Positions 16,722 through 25,474 of a stretch of DNA of 55,436 nt are shown here, piece by piece. Location: NCBI GenBank assembly GCA_035550055.1, contig DASZRO010000020.1, forward strand, positions 1-55,436. The letters are read 5' to 3'. A program made the position numbers and the translations under genes. Each line of letters begins with the position of its first letter. The first letter of the stretch is position 1. The DNA is from Mycobacteriales bacterium (GTDB lineage Bacteria; Actinomycetota; Actinomycetes; JAFAQI01). Below the pieces are notes generated by a model that saw only the letters and a program-made list of their open reading frames with translations, searched no databases and had not been told where the DNA came from.

Positions 16722-18127
16722 TCGGCCTGCGCCGACTCGCCGGCTACGTGTTGATCCCGGTCGGCGCGCTCGTCCTGACGGTCGTCGAGCCGGCGGGGCA
16801 GGCCAGTGCCGCTCACCACAGCCACCCGATTCCACCCGGTACGGCGGCGGCCACCGCCGACGTTCTCGGCGTCACTCCGGGTGTCGCCGGTCTGACGTTG
16901 ACCACGACCGTCGGCGAGTCGAGCGCGGCGTTCCAGCATTCGGAGACGCAGGCGAAGTCCGCCACTGTCGACCTCGGCTCGCTCGGTTTGGTGCTCGCGA
17001 CCAGCCAGCTCTGCGGTCACCCCGACCTGCCGATGAGCGCACAGCCGCAGCCGCTCGCCGCGGACTCCGAGGACGGCGCGAAGCAGCTCACCCGGGGTGG
17101 TGGTGGCGTCGGTACCGAGCAGGTCGCGGTCGCGCCCCAGCCCGAGTCGGCGAGCGCGACCACCACCACGATCAACGAGAGCATTCCGGGCGTCGTGTCG
17201 GTGCGAGGCCGCTCCCGCGCCGGCGTGCACTACGTCCCGGGAGTCGAGCAAGCCGCGTCGAGCAGCGTGACCGAGACCGTCACCCTGCTCGGCGGGCTGG
17301 TGCGACTTGACGGCATGCGCTGGTCGGCGTCCCGGAGCAGCGGCGTCACAACGAAGCGCGCGACGCGGTTCTCCTTCGGCGACGTCACCATCGCCGGCAG
17401 ACACCTCGCGGCGCCGGACGCTGCGCAGGGGTCCACGATCGCGGCGATCAACAAGGTGCTCGCACCGTTGGGGCTCAGTCTGCTGAGACCGGCGTTGTCG
17501 ACCAACGACCACACCGGTTCGGTGGCGATCGGGCCGCTCATCGTGCGGTTCAGCGGTTCCGCGCCCGAACGCAAGGTGTTCGGCCCCGGGGTCGGATCGG
17601 TCATCGCGCTGGAAAGCCTGCTCCGCAAGATCGGCAGCGAAGGCACCAACTGCGCCAACCTGCGGGAGCTCATCGACAACATCGGGGACAACGTCGACAC
17701 CCTCGTCAACGTCGGGCTGGAGATCTCCGAAGGCGCCGGCGTGCTCGACGTGCAGCTCGGCGGGGTGGCTGCGGCGGCACAGGACCAGGCGAGCTTCCGC
17801 AACCCCTTCGCGGGCGCCGCGCCGGCCGCGCCGAACCCCGCAGCGACCGCCGCAGTCGCGGCCCGGAGACCGCCGACGACACGGTCGACTGCGGCCGAGA
17901 GCCGGGACGGCAGCGCACCGACCGACGTGGCGCCCGTGCTCGCTTCCGGGACTGTCCGCTGTGTGAGCGAGAGCCAGTCGCGCTCACACGGCTGCTGGCG
18001 CGGCATCGCGACCATCGCGTCGGGCGGCGCGCTCGCCCTCGGTGTCGTCCTGTTGGTCACCGACGCGTTCGTCACCCGCCGTCGCCGCGGCCACCCCGAA
18101 CTGAGGAGCGCTGAAGCCAGTGAGTGA
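16718..18127 (+). CDS. Secreted, C-terminally membrane-anchored protein of unknown function
   Basis: A 469-residue protein. The GTG at 16718 overlaps the tetR stop (GTGA). Residues 1-33 form a signal peptide (AGYVLIPVGALVLTVV core, cleavage near ASA). The middle is an Ala/Ser/Thr-rich extracellular region without recognised domain. Near residue 405 there is a Pro/Ala-rich spacer. The end carries one helix (ASGGALALGVVLLVTDAFV) and a basic RRRRGH tail. Two cysteines near the C-terminus (in TVRCVSESQSRSHGCW) may pair. It sits between the regulator and the ABC binding protein, suggesting an accessory surface role in uptake. Function is not assignable. Confidence 0.75.
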   Translation: MIGLRRLAGYVLIPVGALVLTVVEPAGQASAAHHSHPIPPGTAAATADVLGVTPGVAGLTLTTTVGESSAAFQHSETQAKSATVDLGSLGLVLATSQLCGHPDLPMSAQPQPLAADSEDGAKQLTRGGGGVGTEQVAVAPQPESASATTTTINESIPGVVSVRGRSRAGVHYVPGVEQAASSSVTETVTLLGGLVRLDGMRWSASRSSGVTTKRATRFSFGDVTIAGRHLAAPDAAQGSTIAAINKVLAPLGLSLLRPALSTNDHTGSVAIGPLIVRFSGSAPERKVFGPGVGSVIALESLLRKIGSEGTNCANLRELIDNIGDNVDTLVNVGLEISEGAGVLDVQLGGVAAAAQDQASFRNPFAGAAPAAPNPAATAAVAARRPPTTRSTAAESRDGSAPTDVAPVLASGTVRCVSESQSRSHGCWRGIATIASGGALALGVVLLVTDAFVTRRRRGHPELRSAEASE

Positions 18128-19808
18128 CGGCTCGCGGTTCAAGCTGCCGGTGGCCGACCGCCATCTGCTCGCCGGCTACGGGCCGGGGATCTTCCTGGTC
18201 GCGGCCTTCCTGCTGATGTCGGTCCTGGTCCCCACCATCGCACCCGACCAGAACGTGTCTGCCACGTCCGCGGCGGACTCAGGCGTCGTCGCCGTCACGG
18301 GTCAGCCCGCCACGGCCACTGGCCCCGGCTCGGGAAAGCCGGGGCACCCGCTTGCCTCGACCGCTACGGCGCCGGCGGCTCGGGGCGGTGTCGCATCGGC
18401 GGTCACCGGCGGCACCACGACGAACTGTTCTGGCCCACAGGTGAGGGGAGACGGCTATTCGCCGCCGTGCGTGAGCTTCCACGGGTCCAACGGCGGGGCG
18501 ACGAGCCGAGGGGTGACCGGCAACCAGATCACCGTCAGCTTCCGGATCCCGGCCGATGACCTGACGAGCATCGACGCCGCGGTCCAACAGCTCGCCGGCA
18601 AGTACAACACCGCGGCGTTCAACGACACCGAGGCCGACGTGAAGCGCACGATCGCCGACCTCGTCACCTACTTCAACCGCAACTTCCAGTTCTACGGCCG
18701 CAAGCTCGTGCTGCGCTACTTCAGCGGTCACGGGACGCTGACCAACGAGATCACCGGCGGCGGTCAGACCCAGGCCAACGCCGATGCGCTCACCGACGCC
18801 GACTCGATCAAGGCGTTCGCCGACGTGTCGGCGTTCTCGCAGCCGTTCGCGCAGGCGCTGTCCGAGCAGCACGTCGTCAACATCGGCTCGCCGTACATGT
18901 CGCTGGGCTGGTACCAGCAGTACTCGCCGTACGCGTGGAGCTTCTTCCCGAACTGCACCACGGCGACCCAGGGCGGGGCGGCCAACGTCACCCGCCAGCT
19001 GCTGCACCAGAAGGTCACCTGGGCCGGCCAGGGGGTCACGGACGGGCAGACGCGCCGCGTCGCCCTGATCGCTCCGGACAACCCGGTCTACCAGTCGTGC
19101 ATGAACATCGTGAAGGACGCGATGTCGGCGGCTGGGCACCGGCCGGCGGACGACCTCACCTACACCGCCAACCTCTCCGAGCTCTCCCAGGAAGCGGCGA
19201 GCATGGAACAGCGGATGGTCAACGACAAGATCACGACCGTCATCTGCGCCTGCGATCCGATCACGTTGATCTACCTCACCGGCGATCTGGACAACGCGAA
19301 CTTCGAGCCCGAGATTCTCAACAGCGGTGGCGCGTTCACGGACGAGGATGTGGTCGCGCAACTGTTCGACCAGGACGTCTGGGCGCACGCCGCCGGCGAG
19401 ACCTTCGACGGGACGACGCCGCCGTTCGGCTCGTCCCTCGGCTACTTCGCCGCCAAGTCGGTCGATCCGACCCACATCCCGGCGCACGAGGTCGACATCT
19501 TCTACGAAGACCTCTACATCCTCGCGTTGGGCATCGATCTGGCCGGGCCGGACCTGACACCGGCTACGTTCCAGCGCGGTCTGTTCAGCTATCAAGGCGG
19601 CAACGGTGAGTACGGGCCGTGGTCGTTCCACCCGAACGGGCAGGACACCTGGACCCCGCAGTACGAGTACCGCGACGAGTGGTGGGACCCGAAGCTGCCC
19701 TCGCCGTTCAACGGTCAGCCGGGTCGGTGGGTCGTCGGCAAGAACTGGTACGGGCTCGATCAGTCCTCCGGCGCGGTCATGCCGGTCTTCCCCAACGGCC
19801 CGCAATGA
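18120..19808 (+). CDS. ABC transporter substrate-binding protein, type 1 fold, membrane-tethered
   Basis: A 562-residue binding protein of the branched-chain-amino-acid/hydrophobic-compound (HAAT) class. Residues 20-41 are a hydrophobic helix. No lipobox cysteine follows, so tethering by an uncleaved helix is likely. A Thr/Ala/Gly-rich linker runs to about residue 95. The periplasmic-binding type 1 domain starts around GVTGNQITVSFRIP and includes VVNIGSPYMSLGWYQQYSPY and RRVALIAPDNPVYQSCMN. The next gene encodes the whole transporter core and overlaps it by four bases. In catabolic clusters such importers often carry aromatic or steroid-like acids rather than amino acids. Confidence 0.88.
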   Translation: MSDGSRFKLPVADRHLLAGYGPGIFLVAAFLLMSVLVPTIAPDQNVSATSAADSGVVAVTGQPATATGPGSGKPGHPLASTATAPAARGGVASAVTGGTTTNCSGPQVRGDGYSPPCVSFHGSNGGATSRGVTGNQITVSFRIPADDLTSIDAAVQQLAGKYNTAAFNDTEADVKRTIADLVTYFNRNFQFYGRKLVLRYFSGHGTLTNEITGGGQTQANADALTDADSIKAFADVSAFSQPFAQALSEQHVVNIGSPYMSLGWYQQYSPYAWSFFPNCTTATQGGAANVTRQLLHQKVTWAGQGVTDGQTRRVALIAPDNPVYQSCMNIVKDAMSAAGHRPADDLTYTANLSELSQEAASMEQRMVNDKITTVICACDPITLIYLTGDLDNANFEPEILNSGGAFTDEDVVAQLFDQDVWAHAAGETFDGTTPPFGSSLGYFAAKSVDPTHIPAHEVDIFYEDLYILALGIDLAGPDLTPATFQRGLFSYQGGNGEYGPWSFHPNGQDTWTPQYEYRDEWWDPKLPSPFNGQPGRWVVGKNWYGLDQSSGAVMPVFPNGPQ

Positions 19809-22800
19809 CCGCGGTCGCGTCACTGTCCAGGTCCGCCCGTCGCGGCGGACTCCCCGCCGCCGCCGCGGCGGCGGGCGCGGTCGCCGTACTGCTGCTCACG
19901 CAGCTCGACTCCCACGACGTCCCGATGGGGACAGTGCTGTACGGCGTGCTGTACGGCAGCCTCAACGGGCTGCTCGCCGTCGGGCTCGTGTTGCTCTACC
20001 GCGTGACGCGTGCGCTGAACTTCGCCTACGGCGCCATGGGCGGGTTGCCGGCCGGGATCGCGGCCTCGCTGTATCTCTCGCACGGGGTGCCGTGGGGAGC
20101 CTGCATCGCGCTGAGCATCGGCCTCGGGCTGGTGGTCGGTCTCGCGACGGGCGCCCTGGTCAACTGGCGGTTCTCCCGCTCGCCGCGGCTCGTGCTCACC
20201 GTCGCGACGATCGGCCTCGCGCAGTTGCTCGGCGGCATCGCGGTCTACGTTCCCCGCTGGTTTCACGGGCCGGCGCTGATCCCGAGCTTCGCGACGCGGC
20301 TGACCGGCTGGCACACCGAGATCAACCCGGTGCTGTTCAACGGCAACGATCTCGTCGTCCTCGTGGTGGTCCCGTTGGTGGTCCTCGCCGTCGCATGGTT
20401 CCTGCTGCGAACCGACGCCGGCCGTGCGGTACGTGCGATCGCCGACAACCCCGAACGCGCCCGGCTCGCCGGCGTCCCGGCGCGCCGCCTGATGCTGCTG
20501 GTCTGGGCGATCGCCGGCGGTGTGGCCGCGCTCGCCGTCACGTTGCAGGCGCCGTCGGCCGGCGTCCCGTTGGATGTCGCTGCCGGCCCGGCGATCCTGC
20601 TCGCACCGCTGGCCGCCGCGATCGTCGCCGGGATGCGGTCGCTGCCGGGAGCGTTCTTCGCCGGCATCGGTCTCGGCGTCATCGAGGCGGTCGTCCGCCT
20701 CGATGTGTCGAAGCAGTCGGTGGAGGAGCCGATCTTCCTCGCGGTGATCTTGCTGGCTCTCCTGGCCCAGCACCGGGGACAGAGCCGGGCGGACGCGGCC
20801 GACGACCAGGCGTGGACCGCCATCGGCGCGACCCAGCCGCTACCGGCCGCGTTGCGCCGGCTCCCGGCGGTGCGCGTCGCACGGGCAGGTGGGCTCCTAG
20901 GGATCGCCGCGCTCGCGGTGGCCCTGCCGGGCATGCTGTCCGACGCCCGGCTGTCGCAGGTCACGGTCGCGCTGGTGTTCGGCATCGCCGCGTTGTCACT
21001 CGTCGTGCTCACCGGTTGGTCGGGCACCGTCAGCCTCGGCCAGATGGGCCTCGTCGGGGTGGGCGCGATCGTCGCCGGAGACCTGGTTGCCCACCTGGAC
21101 CTGGACCTGTTCCAGGCGATGCTCGCCGCCGGTGTCGCGGGCGGGATCGTCTCGGTGCTGCTCGGGCTGCCGGCGCTGCGGGTGCGCGGGCTCTACCTCG
21201 CGGTCACCACGATGGCGTTCGCGGTAGCCGCCAACGACTTCTTCTTCAACCCCTCGAACTTCGCCGGCCAGATCCCGGCGACCGTGGTGCGGCCGGTGCT
21301 CTGGAAGCGCTTCCCGCTCGCCGGGCAAGGCGACATCTACCTGCTCTGTCTCGGCGTGCTCGCGACGTGGATCGTCCTGCTGACCGGGCTGCGGAGGGGT
21401 CGGCCCGGCCGCGCGATCATCGCGGTACGGGACAACCGGATCGGCGCAGAGGCATCAGCGGTCGCCAGCGTCCGGACCCGGCTGATGGCGTTCACCGTTT
21501 CCGGGATGATCGCCGGGACCGCAGGCGCCCTCTACGTCGTCGCCCTCGGTGGCGTCGGCTACCAGACCTTCCCCGCAACCGACAGCGTCGCTGTGCTGTC
21601 GATGGTGGTGATCGGCGGCACGGCCTCTGTCGGCGGATCGCTTGCCGGCGTCGCACTGATCCAGTGGGTCGCGATCGAGTTCCCGAAGTCGCAGCTCCTG
21701 TTGACCGGCGTGGGACTGCTGGTGGTGTTGCTGGTCGTGCCGTCGGGTCTGGCCGGTGTCGCCGAGCGGATCCGGGACCGCCTGCTCGTCGGCCTCGCCC
21801 GCCGGCGTGGCTGGGACACCAGCGTGTGGGCGGACTCGTCCCCGACGGCCGTCGAACCCGTGAAACCCGTCGCGGTCCCGCCGCCGGCGCCCGGCCGGAC
21901 GCCGTTGCTGGAGTGCGCTGGGGTCAGCGCGTCGTACGGATCGATGCAGGTGCTGTTCGGCGTCGACCTGACGGTGTACGAGGGTGAGATCGTCGCGCTG
22001 CTCGGCACCAACGGCGCCGGCAAGTCGAGTCTGCTCCGCTCCATCACCGGGCTGCTGCCGGCGCACGCCGGCCGGGTTCGCTTCGCCGGTCGTGACATCA
22101 CCAGTGACGCGACCGAGGCGATCGCGACCTCGGGGTTGACGATGATGCCCGGCGGGCGAGGCATCTTCCCGACGCTGACCGTCGCCGAGAACCTGCGGAT
22201 CGCCGGCTGGGTCCACCGCAAAAACGCCGCCGCGTTCGGCGAAGCGATCGCGGAAGTCGAGGACCTGTTCCCGGTCCTCGCCGACCGGCGTGACGCTGTC
22301 GCCGGTGATCTCTCCGGCGGTCAGCAGCAGATGCTCTCGCTGGCGATGGCGTTTCTCATCAGGCCGAAGCTGCTGTGCATCGACGAGCTCAGCCTTGGCC
22401 TCGCTCCGGCCGTGGTGACGCGACTGCTCGATGCGGTCCGGCGGATCCACGCTTCCGGCGTCACCGTTGTCCTGGTCGAGCAGTCGGTGGACGTCGCGGT
22501 GCAGATCGCGCAGAGTGCGGCGTTTCTCGAGAAGGGCCAGCTCCGCTTCGCCGGACCGGCTGCGGAGCTGCTCCGCCACGACGAGCTGCTGCGCGCGGTG
22601 TTCATCGGCCAAGCCGCGAAGCCCGCGAAGAAGCCGTCGAGGCGCAGCGCACGATCCGTTGCCTCGGCGAGCGGCGCCCGGCCGGCACTTCGCGTCGAGG
22701 GCCTGCGCAAGTCGTTCGGGGGCGTCGTCGCCGTCGACGGGGTCGGCTTGTCGGTCGCCGCCGGCGAGATCGTGGGGCTGATCGGCCACAACGGCGCCGG

Positions 22801-23470
22801 CAAGACCACGATCTTCGACCTGATCTGTGGGTTCACCGCGGCGGACGGCGGTCAGGTGTTCCTCGGCGAGGACGACGTCACGTCGTACCCGGCTTGGGGT
22901 CGCGCGGCGGTCGGCCTCGGCCGGTCGTTCCAGGACGCCCGGCTGTTCGGCAGCCTCACCGTCGCCGAGACGCTGTCGGTCGCCTATGAGCGTCACCTCG
23001 AGAGCCGGGACCCGGTCGCCGCGGCGCTGCGGATGCCGGCCGCGACCGCCAGCGAGTCGGCGCTCGCGGCAGGCGTGGACCGGCTGATCGAGGAGTTCGG
23101 GCTCGGGGCGTACCGGCACCGGCCGACCGGAAGCTTGTCGACCGGCACCCGCCGGATCGTCGAGCTCGCCTGCGTCATGGCGCACGCGCCGAGCGTGATG
23201 CTGCTCGACGAGCCGTCAGGCGGCGTCGCGCAGCGCGAGACCGAGGCGCTCGCGCCGCTGCTGCTGAAGATCCGCGACGAGACCGGCTGCGCGATGCTGG
23301 TCGTCGAGCACGACATGGCGCTGATCAGCAGCATCTGCGATCGCCTGGTCGCCCTCGAGCTCGGCGCGGTCATCGCGCAAGGCCAGCCCGCAGACGTGCT
23401 TGCGCATCCCGCCGTCATCGCCAGCTATCTCGGCACCGAGACGCCTACCCTGAGTAGAGGAGTGTCATGA
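19805..23470 (+). CDS. Single-chain ABC importer: LivH-LivM-LivF-LivG fusion
   Basis: A 1221-residue protein that joins both permeases and both ATPases of a HAAT-type importer. Residues 1-320 are a LivH-like permease (ALNFAYGAMGGLPAG). Residues 350-650 are a LivM-like permease (LTGWSGTVSLGQMG, AIIAVRDNRIGAEA). Residues 695-930 are a LivF-like ATPase with Walker A GTNGAGKSS, signature LSGGQQQ and Walker B LLCIDE. A basic Lys/Arg/Ala/Ser linker follows, then a LivG-like ATPase (965-1215) with GHNGAGKTT, LSTGTRR and VMLLDEP. The ATG at 19805 overlaps the binding-protein stop. All nucleotide-binding motifs are intact, so the fusion should be functional. The usual arrangement is four separate genes. 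Confidence 0.92.
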   Translation: MTAVASLSRSARRGGLPAAAAAAGAVAVLLLTQLDSHDVPMGTVLYGVLYGSLNGLLAVGLVLLYRVTRALNFAYGAMGGLPAGIAASLYLSHGVPWGACIALSIGLGLVVGLATGALVNWRFSRSPRLVLTVATIGLAQLLGGIAVYVPRWFHGPALIPSFATRLTGWHTEINPVLFNGNDLVVLVVVPLVVLAVAWFLLRTDAGRAVRAIADNPERARLAGVPARRLMLLVWAIAGGVAALAVTLQAPSAGVPLDVAAGPAILLAPLAAAIVAGMRSLPGAFFAGIGLGVIEAVVRLDVSKQSVEEPIFLAVILLALLAQHRGQSRADAADDQAWTAIGATQPLPAALRRLPAVRVARAGGLLGIAALAVALPGMLSDARLSQVTVALVFGIAALSLVVLTGWSGTVSLGQMGLVGVGAIVAGDLVAHLDLDLFQAMLAAGVAGGIVSVLLGLPALRVRGLYLAVTTMAFAVAANDFFFNPSNFAGQIPATVVRPVLWKRFPLAGQGDIYLLCLGVLATWIVLLTGLRRGRPGRAIIAVRDNRIGAEASAVASVRTRLMAFTVSGMIAGTAGALYVVALGGVGYQTFPATDSVAVLSMVVIGGTASVGGSLAGVALIQWVAIEFPKSQLLLTGVGLLVVLLVVPSGLAGVAERIRDRLLVGLARRRGWDTSVWADSSPTAVEPVKPVAVPPPAPGRTPLLECAGVSASYGSMQVLFGVDLTVYEGEIVALLGTNGAGKSSLLRSITGLLPAHAGRVRFAGRDITSDATEAIATSGLTMMPGGRGIFPTLTVAENLRIAGWVHRKNAAAFGEAIAEVEDLFPVLADRRDAVAGDLSGGQQQMLSLAMAFLIRPKLLCIDELSLGLAPAVVTRLLDAVRRIHASGVTVVLVEQSVDVAVQIAQSAAFLEKGQLRFAGPAAELLRHDELLRAVFIGQAAKPAKKPSRRSARSVASASGARPALRVEGLRKSFGGVVAVDGVGLSVAAGEIVGLIGHNGAGKTTIFDLICGFTAADGGQVFLGEDDVTSYPAWGRAAVGLGRSFQDARLFGSLTVAETLSVAYERHLESRDPVAAALRMPAATASESALAAGVDRLIEEFGLGAYRHRPTGSLSTGTRRIVELACVMAHAPSVMLLDEPSGGVAQRETEALAPLLLKIRDETGCAMLVVEHDMALISSICDRLVALELGAVIAQGQPADVLAHPAVIASYLGTETPTLSRGVS

Positions 23471-24312
23471 CCGCCACGACCGAGTCGACGACGTCGCTCG
23501 AAGGCTTCGACATCCGGCGCTATCTCGTGGGGATCGGCGGCGACCTCCCCGGGCCGGCGAACGTGATCATGCAGCTGAGCTGGCCGGAGATCGGCTACGG
23601 CGTGATGGAGAGCCGCGTCGAGTCGGGAAGCGCCATGAAGCATCCGTACAAGCGGGCACGTACGACGTTCACGTACCTGTCCGTCGCGATGCTCGGCAAC
23701 GACGACGACCGGCGCAACTTCGCCAAGGCCGTCAACGGGCAGCACGCGCAGGTGCGATCGACCGAGGAGAGCCCGGTGAGCTACAACGCGCTCAATCCGG
23801 AGCTTCAGCTCTGGGTCGCCGCCTGCCTCTACTACGGCACCCTCGACCTGTACGAGCGGATGCACGGTCCGATCAACGACGAGGCTGAGTCCGACCGGTT
23901 CTACGCGTACTGCGCCCGGTTCGGCACGACGCTTCAGGTGCGCGAGAGCATGTGGCCGAAGGACCGGGCCGCCTTCGCCGAGTATTGGGAGGCGGGGGTC
24001 AAGCGAGCGAACATCGACGACGCGATGCGCCGCTACCTCCACTCGCTCACCCTGATGGAGAACCTGCCGAAGGCGGTCCAGCGGCTCGGCGCCGAGCGGT
24101 CGTTGTTCTACACGAAGGGCTTCCTGCCGCCACTGTTCCGCGAGCAGATGGGCTACGCGTGGTCCGACGACGACGAGGATCTGTTCACCAAGAAGCTGCA
24201 GCGGCTCGGGCGGATGGACCGTCGCCTGCCGACGAGTGTGAAGGTCTTCCCGTTCAGCGCGTTGTTGTGGGACATGCGTCGACGCCAGCGCAAGGGAAGT
24301 CCGCTCGTCTGA
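23467..24312 (+). CDS. MpaB-family (DUF2236) oxygenase-like protein
   Basis: A 281-residue soluble protein of the family that includes rubber oxygenase Lcp and MpaB. Typical landmarks are FAKAVNGQHAQVRST (candidate haem ligand His93), ALNPELQLWVAACLYYGTLDLYER, and a C-terminal FPFSALLWDMRRR. Members are often b-type haem proteins acting on isoprenoid or hydrophobic substrates, but many are uncharacterised. The ATG overlaps the transporter stop (ATGA) and is preceded by gaggag, so the gene is co-expressed with the ABC importer. It suggests that the imported compound is hydrophobic; the reaction is unknown. Confidence 0.82.
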   Translation: MTATTESTTSLEGFDIRRYLVGIGGDLPGPANVIMQLSWPEIGYGVMESRVESGSAMKHPYKRARTTFTYLSVAMLGNDDDRRNFAKAVNGQHAQVRSTEESPVSYNALNPELQLWVAACLYYGTLDLYERMHGPINDEAESDRFYAYCARFGTTLQVRESMWPKDRAAFAEYWEAGVKRANIDDAMRRYLHSLTLMENLPKAVQRLGAERSLFYTKGFLPPLFREQMGYAWSDDDEDLFTKKLQRLGRMDRRLPTSVKVFPFSALLWDMRRRQRKGSPLV

Positions 24313-24325
24313 CGAACCCTTCGGG

Positions 24326-25390
24326 ATGCGTGGACTCGCCAGGTGGGGTGTGGTCACCCTCGTGCTCGCCCTGATGCCCTGCGTCGCCGGACGGGCCGCC
24401 GGTGGGACCGGCCCGGCGACGTCCATCGCCAAGGGCACCACGACGCTCGGCGTCACCAACTTCAAGGGCGACCGCTACCCCTACCGGCTCTACACGCCGT
24501 CGTCGTACCGCCCGGGCGAGCCGCTCGTCGTCGTCGCGCACGGCTGTCAGACGACGGCAGCGCAGGAGGAGCAGATCACCGGGTTCGACGAGCTGGCGGA
24601 CCGCAACGGCTTCGTCGTGCTCTACCCGGAGGACGACGCGCTGAGCCAGCATCTGCCCGGGCCGATCAAGCAGTGCTTCAAGTTCTTCTACCCGCCGGTC
24701 TACTTCCGCGGGTTCGCGGACACCGCCGCGATCGCGCAGATGACGCGCAGCGTCATCCGCGAGCGGCGCATCGACGCGCAGCGGGTCTATCTCGTCGGCG
24801 TCTCCGGCGGCGGTCTGATCACCTCTGCCTCCGCCGGCGCCTATCCCGACCTGTACGCCGCAGTCGGGATCGTGGAGTCGGCCGGTGACGTCGACGGGTT
24901 CTGTCTCGGGACCGGTACCGGCATCCCGGTGCAGCTCAGCGCCGAGCTGGCCAGGATCGCGATGGGGCCGCGCGCCCGCGTCGTACCGCTGTTCGTCATG
25001 GGATCGACCGGCGACCTGGCCTTCCCGGCGGCGTGCGAGGAGAAGGCGCTCCAGCAGGGTTTGCGTACCGACAACCTGGTGATCAGCGGAAGCCAGACGG
25101 CACCGATCTCGTTGCAGCCCGCGGCGGTTCGCAGCGGCAAGGTGCCGAACGGCAGGTCCTACACGGTGAGCACGTTCCGCGACCCGAGCGGCTGCCTGAT
25201 CGGCCAGCAGACGATCATCGACGGCATGCCGCATGCGTGGCCGGGCGGCAGCGCGGCACCGCAGTGGAAGGGCTACAGCGATCCGACCGCGCCCAGCGGT
25301 GCGAAGACCGCGTGGAACTTCTTCAAGCACTTCACGTTGCGCGGCTCTGCGATGCCGTGCGCGACCGCGGGCGGGCCGGCACTGCGCTGA
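24326..25390 (+). CDS. Secreted PHB-depolymerase-type alpha/beta esterase
   Basis: A 354-residue secreted protein. Residues 1-25 are a signal peptide (WGVVTLVLALMPCVAG). The hydrolase domain has the LpqC/PHB-depolymerase opening VVVAHGCQTTAAQ, nucleophile Ser160 in VGVSGGGLITS, and the C-terminal histidine in DGMPHAWPGG. It probably cleaves extracellular esters such as feruloyl, acetyl or polyester bonds. It lies 13 bases after the MpaB gene, at the end of the first ABC operon, and may generate the acid that operon imports (inference). Confidence 0.85.
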   Translation: MRGLARWGVVTLVLALMPCVAGRAAGGTGPATSIAKGTTTLGVTNFKGDRYPYRLYTPSSYRPGEPLVVVAHGCQTTAAQEEQITGFDELADRNGFVVLYPEDDALSQHLPGPIKQCFKFFYPPVYFRGFADTAAIAQMTRSVIRERRIDAQRVYLVGVSGGGLITSASAGAYPDLYAAVGIVESAGDVDGFCLGTGTGIPVQLSAELARIAMGPRARVVPLFVMGSTGDLAFPAACEEKALQQGLRTDNLVISGSQTAPISLQPAAVRSGKVPNGRSYTVSTFRDPSGCLIGQQTIIDGMPHAWPGGSAAPQWKGYSDPTAPSGAKTAWNFFKHFTLRGSAMPCATAGGPALR

Positions 25391-25410
25391 GGCTGCGACC
25401 GGCACACGGG

Positions 25411-25454
25411 TTGACAGCAGCGACGTGTGCTGAAAAGGTAGAACCTGGTTCTAC
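25411..25454 (+). promoter_or_regulatory. Promoter with TetR-type palindrome upstream of the ALDH operon
   Basis: TTGACA at 25411-25416 is a consensus -35 box. Downstream lies the perfect palindrome GTAGAACCTGGTTCTAC (25438-25454), with 7-base arms and a 3-base spacer, covering the expected -10/start area. The ribosome site agagga and ATG 25475 follow. The same box and palindrome, at the same 22-base distance, occur upstream of the gene starting at 42304. The half-site TAGAAC equals that of KstR-type operators, but those have a 2-base spacer. Confidence 0.75.
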
Positions 25455-25474
25455 TCCTGCAGAGGATGCGGTGA

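Noticed and set aside
19619-19804. A 62-residue N-terminal extension of the Liv fusion
   Set aside because: It reads the binding-protein gene out of frame and has no membrane or domain content; ATG 19805 has the ATGA overlap seen at neighbouring junctions.
18120-24312. Branched-chain amino acid uptake system
   Set aside because: The protein class fits, but the context (acyl-CoA ligase, MpaB oxygenase, secreted esterase) makes amino acids an unlikely substrate.
25438-25454. Calling the palindrome a KstR operator
   Set aside because: The arms match KstR but the spacer is 3 rather than 2 bases, and no KstR gene is seen; a related TetR is the safer reading.
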